Source of the DNA: Rutstroemia sp. NJR-2017a BVV2
Taxonomy: Eukaryota; Ascomycota; Leotiomycetes; Helotiales; Rutstroemiaceae
Length of the DNA: 64,000 nucleotides
Reading direction: 5' to 3'
Assembly (NCBI GenBank): GCA_002946415.1
Contig: NJPS01000033.1
Coordinates: 310,001-374,000, forward strand
The notes under the pieces were generated by a model that saw nothing but the letters and a program-made list of their open reading frames with translations, made no database searches and was not told the origin of the DNA. The position numbers were made by a program, and so were the translations under genes. Positions within the stretch are counted from its first letter, which is position 1, and each line of letters starts with the position of its first letter. This document shows, piece by piece, positions 1 to 11,888 of the stretch.

Positions 1-459
1 AGGGAGGCGTCATTACCACACAAGGTTGTATGTTTTCATTCTCTCTGTGGTTACACTCCTAGTGCTGTGTGTAGTAGCGGTAGCCCATATTATATCCGCT
101 CTTTCCAAACTGGCTTTTTAGCTGCTTGCGCCCCCCTTTCAAATGTTACAAGACGCTCAAAGCTAACGTTCTATTTTCTAGCCGAGAACCAATGGCTTCA
201 TCTCCCATTGATCACCAAGCTCAAGAAGGACTGCAAGGAGGTCTTCCCAACAGTCGAATATGGCTACACTACCATTCCTACCTACCCCTCCGGTCAGATT
301 GGCTTCATGGTCTGCTGCAAAGATGCCGACCGTGATGTCACCAAGCCAGTCCGCAAGTGGTCGCCAGAGGAAGAAGAGAAATTGTGTCGATACTATAACG
401 CTGCTGTCCACGAGGCAAGCTTCATTCTGCCAACTTTCGCCCGCACTGCTTTGAAGTAG
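1..459 (+). CDS. SPE3: Spermidine synthase, C-terminal part (5' end outside the window)
   Basis: Spermidine synthase moves an aminopropyl group from decarboxylated S-adenosylmethionine to putrescine in the cytosol. Only the last two exons are here. The first nucleotides read GGVITTQ, split after base 24 by an intron at 25-181 (gttgta...tctattttctag). The last exon, 182-459, continues as AENQWLHL and carries the very conserved C-terminal block [20 protein letters not shown], then the usual [11 protein letters not shown] and a final FARTALK before a TAG. Joining the exons restores the [15 protein letters not shown] segment of the family, which supports the splice. The aspartate-rich active-site part lies upstream of base 1. 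It is followed on the same strand by the Nit2-like gene. Assignment is firm from the conserved C-terminus. Confidence 0.93.
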   Translation, partial: REASLPHKVVCFHSLCGYTPSAVCSSGSPYYIRSFQTGFLAACAPLSNVTRRSKLTFYFLAENQWLHLPLITKLKKDCKEVFPTVEYGYTTIPTYPSGQIGFMVCCKDADRDVTKPVRKWSPEEEEKLCRYYNAAVHEASFILPTFARTALK

Positions 460-887
460 AGCGATAAAATGGTAGTGTTTTGCATGGCGTTGGAAGGTTG
501 ATTCTTTAGGAATAAGAAATGAAAAAACGAAATAGAATTTACGCCTCTTGTGGCTCCCAGTATGGAAATACTACCTGGGCACTTTGCATTCAGTTGAGAT
601 AGACAAAATCTAAGTTTATATCGCATGTCTTTCCAGTATTGGAAAGACCGGGCAAAAACACTCTATTGCAAACGAAGTATCTGATATCCGGAGAGTTGAT
701 CGTTATCTCGGGTAGATCTAAAACCCCTTGATTCCATGCGATGCGAATAATTGTCCGCAGATGGGACTTGATTTGATTTGATCGAGCTAAAGCTGCTGGT
801 GCACGTCCCTCCAGTTCCATGACGGCCGACGGCTCCGCAATCGCGGAACCTCATTTTCGTTCCCATCATCCACCTACGTATTTGATA
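460..887. other. Intergenic, spermidine synthase to Nit2
   Basis: This stretch holds the 3' untranslated region of spermidine synthase and the promoter and leader of the Nit2-like gene. No ORF with coding character is visible. An ATG at 819 is in frame with the Nit2 starts at 888 and 969. Confidence 0.6.
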
Positions 888-1937
888 ATGCTCAGGACAG
901 CTTTCGGTATCCTGCCAAGCCTCACATTCAGACGTTCAATTCCTTTTCCTCGGCAACCTAATCGTAAAATGTCTCAACTCCTCAAGAGACCCGTCAAGCT
1001 TGCTTTGATACAATTGGCCAGCGGTTCGTCCCATCCCAGTCACAATTGAGGAGCATTGACCCCGCCAGTCTTGCAAAACTGACGACTGTCAACAGGAGCC
1101 GATAAAGCCCAGAATCTTGCGCACGCCCGCGAGAAGGTTCAAGAAGCTGCATCTGCCGGCGCCAATATCATCGTGCTTCCTGAGTGTTTCAATAGTCCTT
1201 ATGGAACCCAGTTCTTTCCTAAATATGCCGATACCCTTCTACCTTCCCCTCCTACTGCCGAACAGTCCCCCTCCTTCCACGCCCTTAGTGCAATGGCGGC
1301 AGAGACGAAGACCTATCTCGTAGGTGGCAGCATACCAGAATACTCTCCTGCGAGCAAGAACTATTATAACACGTCGTTGACGTTCTCTCCTTCGGGTGAA
1401 CTCTTGGCCACACATCGTAAAGTCCATCTGTTTGACATCGACATCCCTGGCAAGATCAAGTTCAAGGAATCAGAGGTCTTATCTCCTGGCAACCACGTTA
1501 CGATTGTCGACCTTCCCGAATACGGTAAGATAGCTGTCGCGATTTGCTACGACGTACGGTTCCCCGAGTTGGCAATGATAGCGGCGAGAAAGGGATGCTT
1601 TGCGTTGATATATCCTGGTGCTTTCAACACCACAACAGGGCCGATGCATTGGAGGTTACAAGGTCAGGCTAGGGCAATGGACAATCAGCTATACGTTGCA
1701 CTGTGTAGTCCTGCGAGAGATGAATCGGCTACCTATCATGCATGGGGGCATAGCTTAATCGTGGACCCGATGGCAGAAGTTCTTGTTGAGGCCGGTGAAA
1801 AGGAGGAAATTGTTTATGCGGAATTGAAGGGCGAGAAGATCGAAGAGACGAGAAAAGGTATTCCTTTGAGCACGCAGAGAAGGTTTGATCTTTACACAGA
1901 TGTCAGTAAGGACTTCAAGAATGGCGACGAGGAATAG
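888..1937 (+). CDS. NIT2: Nit2-type omega-amidase (nitrilase superfamily)
   Basis: Members of this branch hydrolyse omega-amides such as alpha-ketoglutaramate, a by-product of glutamine transamination, to the keto acid and ammonia. Two exons are joined over the intron 1024-1095 (gttcgt...caacag), restoring LASGADKAQNLAHA. The catalytic triad of the superfamily is visible: Glu in IVLPECFNSPYG, Lys in THRKVHLFD, Cys in AICYDVRFPE. From the ATG at 969 (MSQLL) the protein is about 298 aa, the normal Nit2 length. An in-frame ATG at 888 adds 27 residues rich in Arg and hydroxyl residues with no acidic residue (MLRTAFGILPSLTFRRSIPF), which looks like a mitochondrial presequence. I give the longer form; both may be made. 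Distinction between Nit2 and close Nit3-like relatives is by motif memory only. Confidence 0.85.
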
Positions 1938-2503
1938 TTGCCTTAAACGTGGTATTCATTGCATGGGACATCGCCCTACGCCCGCCAAGCATAAGTCTTC
2001 ATGCCTTGTGCAAGTGTTGCTCAAGAAACCTCAGTTACGACACAGCATCATTGTGGGATCTAAAGCAAGATCAAATGGAAATTTGGTTGCTCGTATTGAC
2101 TCGTCCCTGCTATTCAATCTTCAGTTTGCATTCAGTATCTAATCATAGCATGTGATCATAGAAGTCCTAGGTTGTAGAGCTACTAGCAGAATGTGTTTAA
2201 GTAGATTGGGAGGAACTGTGATGGACTCCTAGTACGACGTATCGGTGGAGTTCTTTCCTGATTTCACAGCAGAAAGCTGCTGATGCCAATATGGAACAGT
2301 CCCAGTGGGTCTTTCCGTTTGTGCCGCCGTTTTCCTTTCATTCCATGACGCTTATTTTGAGATCTCGAGGTGCACTCTTTTTCTTCTTTTACAATACAAT
2401 TACCTTACCACATTCTTTTGGTTACATTCTTTCTCTTACGCATCCTAAAATATCTATTATCTAATGATCCTCCAAATCCTCGTTTAACGACCTTCCATGA
2501 CCC
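1938..2503. other. Intergenic, Nit2 to MFS gene
   Basis: This is 3' flank of the amidase followed by a T/C-rich stretch at 2330-2460 typical of fungal core promoters. No coding ORF or RNA gene is recognised. Confidence 0.5.
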
Positions 2504-5500
2504 ATGGGACCTCCGTCCATTGGGCCAGTTGAAGCTCCTATTTCTGGCCGCAGACGAGCGTCATCTACACCTAGTGCTGGCATTGAAGAATACAGTACTA
2601 GTTACCGTGTCGAAGAAGATATTTTGTCTCGAATTCGTGCACTCGTTCTATCCCGCAGCAAGACTCGCCCACCACGAACACCACATCCGTCAGACGAGCG
2701 CAACCCTCCGCAGCACGAGACCCGTGTTTTGGGAAGCTTCGACTTTGCCACGATCAAAAGCCCTAGGGGGAGTATACAAACTAAATCACAGTCCATGGAA
2801 CATTTCGATCAGTTTCAACACTTCGAAAGTCTAGACGGTGGCATGGGCATTGATGGCCCAAACTCTCGCCGGCCAACAGAACCCAATGTGATAATACAGA
2901 AGTCTTCGCGGGGACTGCGAAGCTCAAGCTCTGCGAACGACATCGGAGTCACCATCAATATCACAAACGATGCTGCAATGGATTCGGAACCGCTTAATGC
3001 AACACCATCACCTGCTGAGAAGAAGAGGTTTAGACTTCCTCGATTGGTGTTGCGCGACGTTAAAGAACCTGAATTACCTAGCGGTACCCGCATAACGGTT
3101 CAATCATGCTTGAAAAGAGCACCAGGATACAAGAAAGTTCCGGTTGCCGACCCATCAGTGCAAGATGATGACCAGACTTGTCCTCACTGCGAGCAAATTA
3201 GCAATCAAGGCCAAGCTACCTCGGACATGTCGAACAACAACGCTGAGTTTTCTCAATTTGATAAGCTTCCTCAATCGCCGCCTCAAGAGGCGAAACACGA
3301 AATTGCTTGTTCCCCGCATTGTCCTCCAAATTGTGGAGAGCATTATGTCTATCATCCTCTGCCGCCACTCGCCCTAGAACAGCAAGGAAAGCCGAAGTCC
3401 GATGTGAAAACAGTTAAAGAACAAATAAATAGTATCGATTATGCACTCAAGGAAAGGATTGAGAGGCCGAAAACAACCAGCCCTCAGATTCAGCGAAAAC
3501 CTACCGTCATCCAAGGACCTCCCGTTCGTCCAAAGTCCGAAACTTCTTATCGAACTACAACTTTACCTGATACAGACGCCTCGCTTCCGTCATCTCGAGG
3601 AACTAGTGTTAGCTCTGTAGACGTCTTCCCACATGCTTTGACAAGTGAGATGGTAGCGAAAGAGCTGATTCCTCTGCCTCTGTCATCGGGGGTTGTCACA
3701 AATTTTAGCCTGCCTGGTCCTAAAGCTCACATATCACTACCAGCTGAAGAGGATCTTCGTTCTACACCAACGGATAAGCTTCGCCAGTCTTCATCCAAGA
3801 AAGATCGGTCTCCTTCGAATGGCTCTGTTCGAACAAAGCATTCGGATTCATCCTTGAAATCCAAGAAGAATACACCATCACTGCTTTCTGGAGCTTCCCG
3901 AACATCTGCTCGGCATTCTCTGCTTAAACCATCCATATTAGCCAGTCAGCCCGTGGAAACAGGGCTACCAGTTTCTCCTCTCTTATCACCCGTGGTAACC
4001 ACAGCAGAGAGCAGTGCAGGTAGGGCTCCTTCACCTGCTCGAACCACCAAAATACCTCTGGAACCAATTTTGGCTGAAATTGCAGCAGCAGCTGAGCTCT
4101 CTGCATTTGACCCTACGGATGATGAAGGTGATGGCAATCAGCCAGATGAGGAGACACGTCGTCCCCGGAAGAATGATAAATTTGTGGTGGAGGAAATCTC
4201 GCCAACCTCCATCAAGCTTGGGTTTATTGATAAAGCACAACCGTCACTTCCCATATTGACAGCGGTTGTCACCGTTCCAGATAGGCTTAAGAAGCGTGTT
4301 ATGGACAAGCCGGAGCCAAAGCCCAGTATTCCGGAACGTCACGAGGCTCATACCATCGAGGGGATGATAAGGAGAAGGTCTGATAAAATTAAATCGGAGC
4401 ATAAATCTATCGAGGAGATTGAACGTCAAAAATTCCCGCCAGGATCAACACAGTCGCCTCGAGGTGAAGAATTTCCCCTTGTGGATCCTTTGAACGCAGT
4501 TTACTGGGGATTTGTTCCTGCTGTGAAAGAAGCGGTGCAGGATGCCGTACAGGTAGCTGTTCAGAATGCTGTGAAGGGTATAGCCGTACCTCCCGGTATT
4601 GAAAGAGATGAAGCGTCTGATGCGTACCGAATGCTCGTTGCCAATTCACTAGCCGAAGCTGCTAAAACTGCTGACAACTACCTGAGAAGGGCCTCCTTGT
4701 GGAATAACCCTCCAGACTCTGTACGGGATTCTTATAACGAACCAGATTCTCGGGACAACAAAGAACCTCAGATCGTGGAAAATGACGACCTAAATCCTGC
4801 AGTCACAAGATTGGATAGCGTGCCCGAGAAATCCGAGACTATAGATATAGTGGCCAACCCGGAGACAATGGAAGAAGTACCTCTTGATCCAACTCAAGGA
4901 CCAGTCGGAGAGAATCAAAAGCAAGCCTCGTCCACTCAAGCACCATTTATTGATGCGATCCCTGCTCGAGGGTCATCAAAGAACCACAGTCCCTACCGGA
5001 CGATTACTTCTTCAAATGCATCTGTTGTATTTTCTCTCAAGGAGCGTAACTCAAGGCGTGGGTCAAAGGACGGTGTTATGGCTGGATCGGAAAATCCTTC
5101 CCAACAGCGCCATGCGCAGGATGCTGGAAATGCAAGCGACGATCGGATAAGCAGGAAGAATACCGTTCACTGGCTTAGGGATCTATTGACTAATAACGAT
5201 TCATATGCTCCTAGATTGACTGCCTTGCCCCCTCGTTCTCGCAGAGCAGAAACTAGAAGCGGATCGAGTGGGCGCGCGAGGTCTCAGACAGTACCACCCA
5301 TACCGGTAAATGAACTTTTTCTTGGCGCTACACCTAGTCCACTGGAGAGTAAGCCAAAGCTTGGTGAGCTTGGCTCGACAGAGGATAGGGCTGCTATTGC
5401 AGAAACTTTCGCAAGAACCATTAACGATCTGGAGAAATTGCTTAACGAGGCCCTTTTCATTGCCAGGCAGGCAGCAGACAAGGATGATCGCAATTATGTA

Positions 5501-8500
5501 CCTACACTCCTAGGCAATGCTGCTGCCATTCTCAAAGGCGGTAGAAAGAACATGGGGAAGGAAAGATACTCAGCGCCTCCAAAATCTCAAGCGAAGAAAC
5601 GCAAAGAAAGAAAGCCAAGTGTTGAAAGCATCCACAGCGCTCATGAAAGTGCTCGAAGCTATTCTGGAACAAGCACAGAAGGTAACAGCGACAGCGGAAT
5701 TGAAGATGAAGACCCTATTCCATTGGAAAACGTGCTACCCTTTGGGAAGAAGGAAAAGCCTAACAAGATCAACACCACTGCTGCAGATTGTGTGGTAAGT
5801 TTTGCCAAAGGACGCGACAGAAGTACTACATGGGACAGTGCTAGAGCTTTACATGCTATGGGGCTTCCTGCGTACAGTACCACCTTGGAGAGGCAGAAAA
5901 CTTTAAGGCGCCCTAGTATGCCAGCGGTGGGCTTTCGCAATTCACAAACTTCGCCGTTCTCCGAGGCGGCACCTATCGACGTTGATGCCAGTACTAGTAA
6001 ACCAGAGGTAGGCTGAATCTTGCTCGTCGTGGCACCCGTATATTGCCCCATGACTTTGCTGACAAAAATAGCCTCCATCAACGGTTGCGACATCCACGTT
6101 CAATTGGCAGGATATTTCGGAAAGCCACACGGCACTGCAGTCTCCTACCGTGCAGCGTTCTATGAAAAGTCTTAATAATCGGGAGCAACCCAAAGGACAG
6201 CCACTCTACGAAGAGGATGAAAGCACGCTTGCGAAACTACCGATTACAGAACTGCGCACAAAGACTTCGGTATCAGATAGTCTTGATGGATCATATCCTT
6301 CCGAAACCGTTGACTTTCAGACAGGCTTCCATCACGAGTATATCATGCAGCATATCGAAGGTAAAAATCCGGCAAATCGTAGTCGAGCACAAACTGGCGG
6401 TCCAAGTAAATCGAGGCGAGTTACGGAACTCAGAGACGAAGGAAGACAAGAAAATCTCGTCACCAATCGTGGAGGTTCGATGACTAGAAATATGAACATG
6501 AGCCATCATCTCTTCAATCTCGACGGCAAAAGGCATGTTAGTCTTCGCGACCATAAAGGCTTCAGTTTGGCGCGCACCCATAAACGTCGACCGATTGCGA
6601 GAGATTGGTCTTCGTCGAGGAAGAGGTTCGTTGCAACTGTGTCCTGCCTGAGCACTGCACTTGTAGGTATGGTGATTGGTATCTACGCAGGAGAAGTCCC
6701 GGCTATTCAATATCTGATCGTGGATCTTCATCACTATACAGTCCTGGGAAACGTGTTCTTCTTCTTGGGACTTGCAATTCCGACGACCTTCTTCTGGCCG
6801 CTTCCTTTGTTGCACGGCCGGAAGCCATATATTCTCGGCTCTATGTCAATCGCCATGCCGCTACTTTTCCCACAAGCGCTGGCTGTCGGCATGACACGAA
6901 ATCCAAATCTGCCCGGGTGGAGAATCGGTCTCATCCTCTCAAGATCGCTCATGGGATTCGCGCTAGGCTTCGCTAATATGAACTTTCTGGCTACGTTGAT
7001 GGACCTTTTTGGTGCCTCGCTGCAGAGTACAAACCCTCATCAAGAGTATGTTGACGAAAGTGATGTTAGACGTCATGGCGGCGGCATGGGCATTTGGCTT
7101 GGTATTTGGACATGGTGCTATATTGGTTCTATTGGCATTGGATTCATGATTGGAGCCATTATCATCAACAATTTGTCGCCTGCATGGGGCTTTTATGTCA
7201 GTATTGCAATTCTTGCGATGGTACTGGTCATCAATGTAGTGGCACCCGAAGTTAGACGTTCGGCTTTCAGAAGATCGGTTGCAGAAGTCAGAAACGAGAC
7301 CACGGTCTCGCGAAGATTGGCTAAGGGTGAGGTCAAGATGCACAGAGTTCAGACTGGACCGAAGTGGTGGGGTGAGGAGTTCCATCATGGTATGATGCTT
7401 TCACACAGTATGATACGTCAACCGGGCTTTCTTGTCTTAGCCTTCTATGTTGCGTGGGTTTATGCTCAGATTATTTTGATCATTATTGTAAGCTTTCTCA
7501 GTATGCTTGTTATCAACTTGTTTCTAATTGTTGCATCTATAGCTCCTGGGATCCTTGACTTCAAAGTACTACAAGTTCAGATCTCCTTACGTTGGCGCAA
7601 GTGTAGCGTCGGTACCTCTTGGGGCTCTTCTTTCGGTGCCTTTTCAAAAAGCGGGAATCTTCAGTCGGGAACGTCGACAAGGGATGCAATCTGATGATGA
7701 TACGCTGAAGAGGAAGAAAGTTTCTCTGTCGTCTCATTTCGTGCGGCGCAGTATATTCGTTCTGGTCCTCCCGTTCATGGGTCTTGCTTATACCCTCTCG
7801 TCCCAAGGACCTCCTACACCATTCATCCTGCCGATCATATGGGCCGCTGCAATTGGTTTCCTCTCCAATCTCGCTGTTGCGGAATGTAATGGTATCATTA
7901 TGGAAACATTTGACACCTCGGATCTTCAGCCTGGTATGACGGGACGCCCAAGAAGCGGCATCAAAGGCAAAGTCACAAACTACTCCTGCTTCCCGCGCGT
8001 CTGCTCCGCTTTCGCTGTAACTCAGGGTATGGGCTTCTGTCTCGCTGCTCTAGCAAGTGGTATTGGAGGTGTGGCCCAGCGGCATCTTGGCCAACAAGCC
8101 GCCACTGGCGTCATGTGCGGTATCCTACTTATCCTCTCGATCCTCCTTATCAGTGTTCTCCTGCGTTTCCAAGACGTGCAAATCATACCAGAATCGAAAA
8201 CAGGCGAGATGGAACAGTGGCACAATGCCAAGAGAAATCAATACATCAACGGCAATAACGGCGAAGTGGATGACGAGTGGCGACCTGTGATTATTGGTAA
8301 CCCGACGCATATCATGCGGAGGATGAGTGTGTTGGAATTGGGGGCCATGACGAGGTGGAGTGAGATTCGGAAGAAGAATAAGTTGATTGATGAGACGAGT
8401 TTGGAGGCCAGACATCCCAATTTGAATACCCTGGGGCAGGTGGAGCTTAAGTTGAAGGAGAAGAGGAAGAGGGCGGTGGATAGGGTGAGGAGGAGTTTGA

Positions 8501-8985
8501 GTGGGAGTCGGGATGGGAGTTATGATTCGAAGGGGGAGGGGGAGGGGAATGGCGGGTATGAGGGGATTTATGGTGGGGGGTTTAGGGGGGAAGAGGGTGG
8601 GAGGGATAAGGGTGCGGATGAGGATGAGGAGGGAGATAGAGAAGGTGTGTCGAAATTGGAGATGGGGAAGGCGCCGGAGAGGGAGAGGAGAAGAAGTGGG
8701 AAGAGTAAAGTCGAGGGTGATGGTGATTATGATGGGGGAAGAGATGATAGGAGGAGTGGGAACAGAAGTCGTGGTGGTGGACAAAATATGGCGGTTGATG
8801 TGACGGGTGGTGATCTGGGTGGGCATAGGGAAATGAGTATTGGTGGTGTGAGGAGTGGAAGTAGAGATGCGAGTAGGGTTAGTACAGGGAGGAGGAATAG
8901 AATGAGTGCGATGGAGGATAGGGGCAGTTCGAGGTTGAGGAGGGGAACGGTGATTTCGAGGGGGATTGAGGAGGGTAATGATTAA
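2504..8985 (+). CDS. MFS transporter with a giant disordered N-terminal extension
   Basis: Three exons (2504-6007, 6072-7487, 7543-8985) encode about 2,120 aa. The introns are 64 and 55 nt; the first has a clean branch site (gctgac) and both keep phase 0. Residues 1 to about 1350 are Ser/Pro/charged and mostly disordered, with one more ordered block near residue 660 (VYWGFVPAVKEAVQDAVQVA). From about 1350 to 1850 there are twelve hydrophobic segments in a 6+6 arrangement with a polar central loop, and an HGRKPYILG motif after the second helix, which is the MFS loop 2-3 signature position. The last 270 residues are Gly/Arg/Glu low complexity. Ordinary MFS proteins are 450-600 aa, so the extension is exceptional. 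Substrate is not predictable. The two long reading frames could have been called as two genes; the in-frame exon junction argues for one. Confidence 0.75.
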
Positions 8986-11826
8986 AGGAGGATGGAGGTT
9001 AAATTGTATGGAAGGAATGGAATCAAGGTGGTAGTTTAGAGAGTTAGATTGATGTTACGTTGAGAGCAAAATGGATTATTGATTGCATTCATTCTTTCAG
9101 TTATATTCTATTCTGATGTACTTGGGCGTGCTTAGTCCTCAGCTGAACAGAGAATTAGGCTGGCATGGAAGTTATTGCATGGAAGTGTAATGGGAAGATA
9201 GGAAGGGAGTAAGTGAGGAGATGAGATTATTTAGAAGCCATTCGATTCGTGGTATAGAAATAGACTGTCGATGTTATGGTTACTGTAGGAGGGCGGAGAG
9301 GGAGAGATAGGGGAGGCAAATTTTCGAAGCGAGAAGGCAGAAAAGGAGGTGGATTTCTGGCTTCCCCTCCCCGCACACTGAGGCAGATCAAGTGGATGTG
9401 GAGTGTCATTGTATTCTCAAGATGATTTGGAATCATCACATCACGAGAGTCGGAGGAGAAAATAGGAGATACAGGGGGTGTTAGATCTCAGATCTGGTGC
9501 TCGGGGGATAGAGACGCTCCGTGGTGCGTGCTTAGGATACGTGCGTGGGTAGGATGGTCTTGGTCATGGTCATGGTAAGGGCGGCTGTGGTATCATGGGG
9601 TCGGGAGATGCGGTATTGAGAATTTGAGATCGATCAATGACAGGGAGGGGAGTAAGGAAGGGAGCAGGCAGGCAGGGGATTATGGCTCGTAGATGGGAGG
9701 GAAGACGAGGGATGAGGTTGGTTGGCTGGATGAGTGAGTGGTTAGGTGGCGGTGCGTTTTGGAGAGAACAACTCATGGGGCTGGATGAGCAGGGTTGAGT
9801 ATAATGATACAGGCTGGGTTGAGTTGGGCTGTGGTTTGACGTAGGCTGCGATAGACGAGATGAGGTGGCTTGTTATCAGATGCGATTGGCATTTTGGGCA
9901 ACACGTGGGGGAAGTTGCTTTTACTCGGTGATGCTTGCTTGCTGGCTTGCTTGCTTATTCATTTGCTACACGCAGCATCGTACAGTACAGTATGTTCCTT
10001 CCCCAACTTTTGGGAGAAGAAATGTGAGCCCCACAGATGATGAAGTGTAGATACCTGACTCATGCCGTCGTCTAGGGTGAGTCTGGATGCTTAGTTGGGA
10101 AGTGTTTTGCATATGAGAGGCTATGTGTGAGGGGGCATATGCAAAACAGGTGGTCTAGTCGTCAATCGGAGATAGGGAAGCCCCCCCTTGATTCACGATG
10201 GAGCGTGTATGATTTCATTGCGTGTAGATGTAGATTGGGCAGTATCAGATGCATTCTTGGCACTGAAAAAGAATATCTTCGAAATGTTCAGAATTACCTT
10301 CACGCACGAGACAGATGCATTGCTTCGCCACAACATGCTCTACTTGACTCAAACATGAATAAGAAAGAACTTGCCTGCCATGTGGATCTGGCGAAAATTC
10401 CTCATTCGACATATCTATCGATCCATCAATTAGAGACTGTGTGCACACTGCATACATATGTGCATGCATGTATGAGCATCGAGTATCTTTGTCCCAAAGA
10501 TCTTTCTTACCCGCTTCATGCCGATCTCACTCAGAGCTGCTCGCGAGAATTAGACGCAATAAGAAAACCCACGCAAGGAAAAGGCAAGCGAATGAAAATA
10601 ATCTGCTTAAGAAAAGCAGAGCATGGGGCTGTGACCAGTCGGAGGATTTCGATATGAAGCATGGTACTGCGGAAAGGGGTGTGTGTGCTGATCGACCCAG
10701 CAGGGACGTGTGGTTGATAGAGGCTCGCGGGTGGGTGGATAATCGGCGCGCATATTGCGGATATCTGCTGTACAGCATGACGGAAGTAAGGAAAGAGAGG
10801 GACGCGGGGGCGGAGATGGGATCTACATTAGATCTAAGTCAGAGGGGTGTGGGTGTCCAATGTGAAGACATCATGAAACTATTCGACGTCGCGTAGATAA
10901 ACATTGAATGAGACACTGTGATGATATCTTTGCATTTTTTTATCCCATTTCCTGAGTTTCTGATCAATTCCAGCACCCCCTCGTGTGCAAAGCACGTGGA
11001 GAGTCAACGGGCAGCACAGGAGCAGGCTAACGGTTCGGAATCCAAGACATATGACAGAAGCCACGGGTTCTCGAGCTAACGTTCACATTGAGACATGCAC
11101 ACGGGGGCGGGGGCGGACCATACTATGAAAATCATATTGCAATGACATAAGGAATGAAAATGGAGATAGATTCAAAACATTTAGACGCGTGGAACGGAGG
11201 TGAGGCTAAAAAACGCCCGCTTATACTTTAGCAGATTAATTCCCATTACGACAGCGCAGTAAGCTTTCAGAAATTGGACGGCATCGCTCGGGACGGAACG
11301 AGTTAGCAGCCCTCGGCAGTCCACCAGTCCCCTTTCTTTGCTTTTTTTTCGCATCGCGTAGAGATATGACGAAAGCAAGCCAGCCCGGTCCGTCACGAGC
11401 TTCCTTACTCGAGGGCTTGGCCAGAATTACGAGACAGAAAATGGGCTCGAAGGCTCGAACTAGGAGACTCGTTTGTTTTTGGTGGCTGCGAGTCACACTG
11501 ACATTGCCACGGCGCGAAAAGCCAAAAGAAAATGATTCTTCTGTTTTACGAGTAATGAAAGGCTTGCCGCCACAATAACAGCGCAAAGTTTTGGAAGCGT
11601 TGAGCAATGATGAAAAAACACGTTTTTCTCGTGTCTGACTTCTTTTCACATTTGGTCCCGGAAATCGGGGGGCTTTAATTCTGCTCGACCTCGGGAGTCG
11701 GAAGTATCCAGAGAGTGAAAATAATCTGTCATATTATTCCGATTTCTCTGCCATATAGTCGGCAGTGCATATATCTATATTCGGATAAATGCATAAGATG
11801 GGAGACATATCAGGTTGGCAATATGC

Positions 11827-11888
11827 ATCTCATCTATCCATACATCCATCCATTCATCCATCTATCCACCCCATCCATCCATCCATCT
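11827..11888. repeat. CATC-type microsatellite
   Basis: Imperfect tandem CATC/CATT/TATC tetranucleotides run through this interval, ending in four nearly perfect CATC units. It is non-coding and probably length-variable. Confidence 0.85.

Noticed and set aside
5659..6093. Minus-strand 144-codon frame
   Set aside because: Antisense to the MFS gene exon 1 end and first intron; no domain.
8125..8826. Minus-strand 233-codon frame rich in Pro/Ile/Thr
   Set aside because: Antisense to the purine-rich 3' end of the MFS transporter gene; low complexity and no motif.
10143..10205. tRNA-like words (TGGTCTAGTCG and GATTCACG)
   Set aside because: An A-box-like word is present, but there is no matching acceptor stem or canonical B box.
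10127..10896. Overlapping plus frames of 150-176 codons
   Set aside because: Random-like composition, Cys/His/Met scattered, no splice-linked extension or family.
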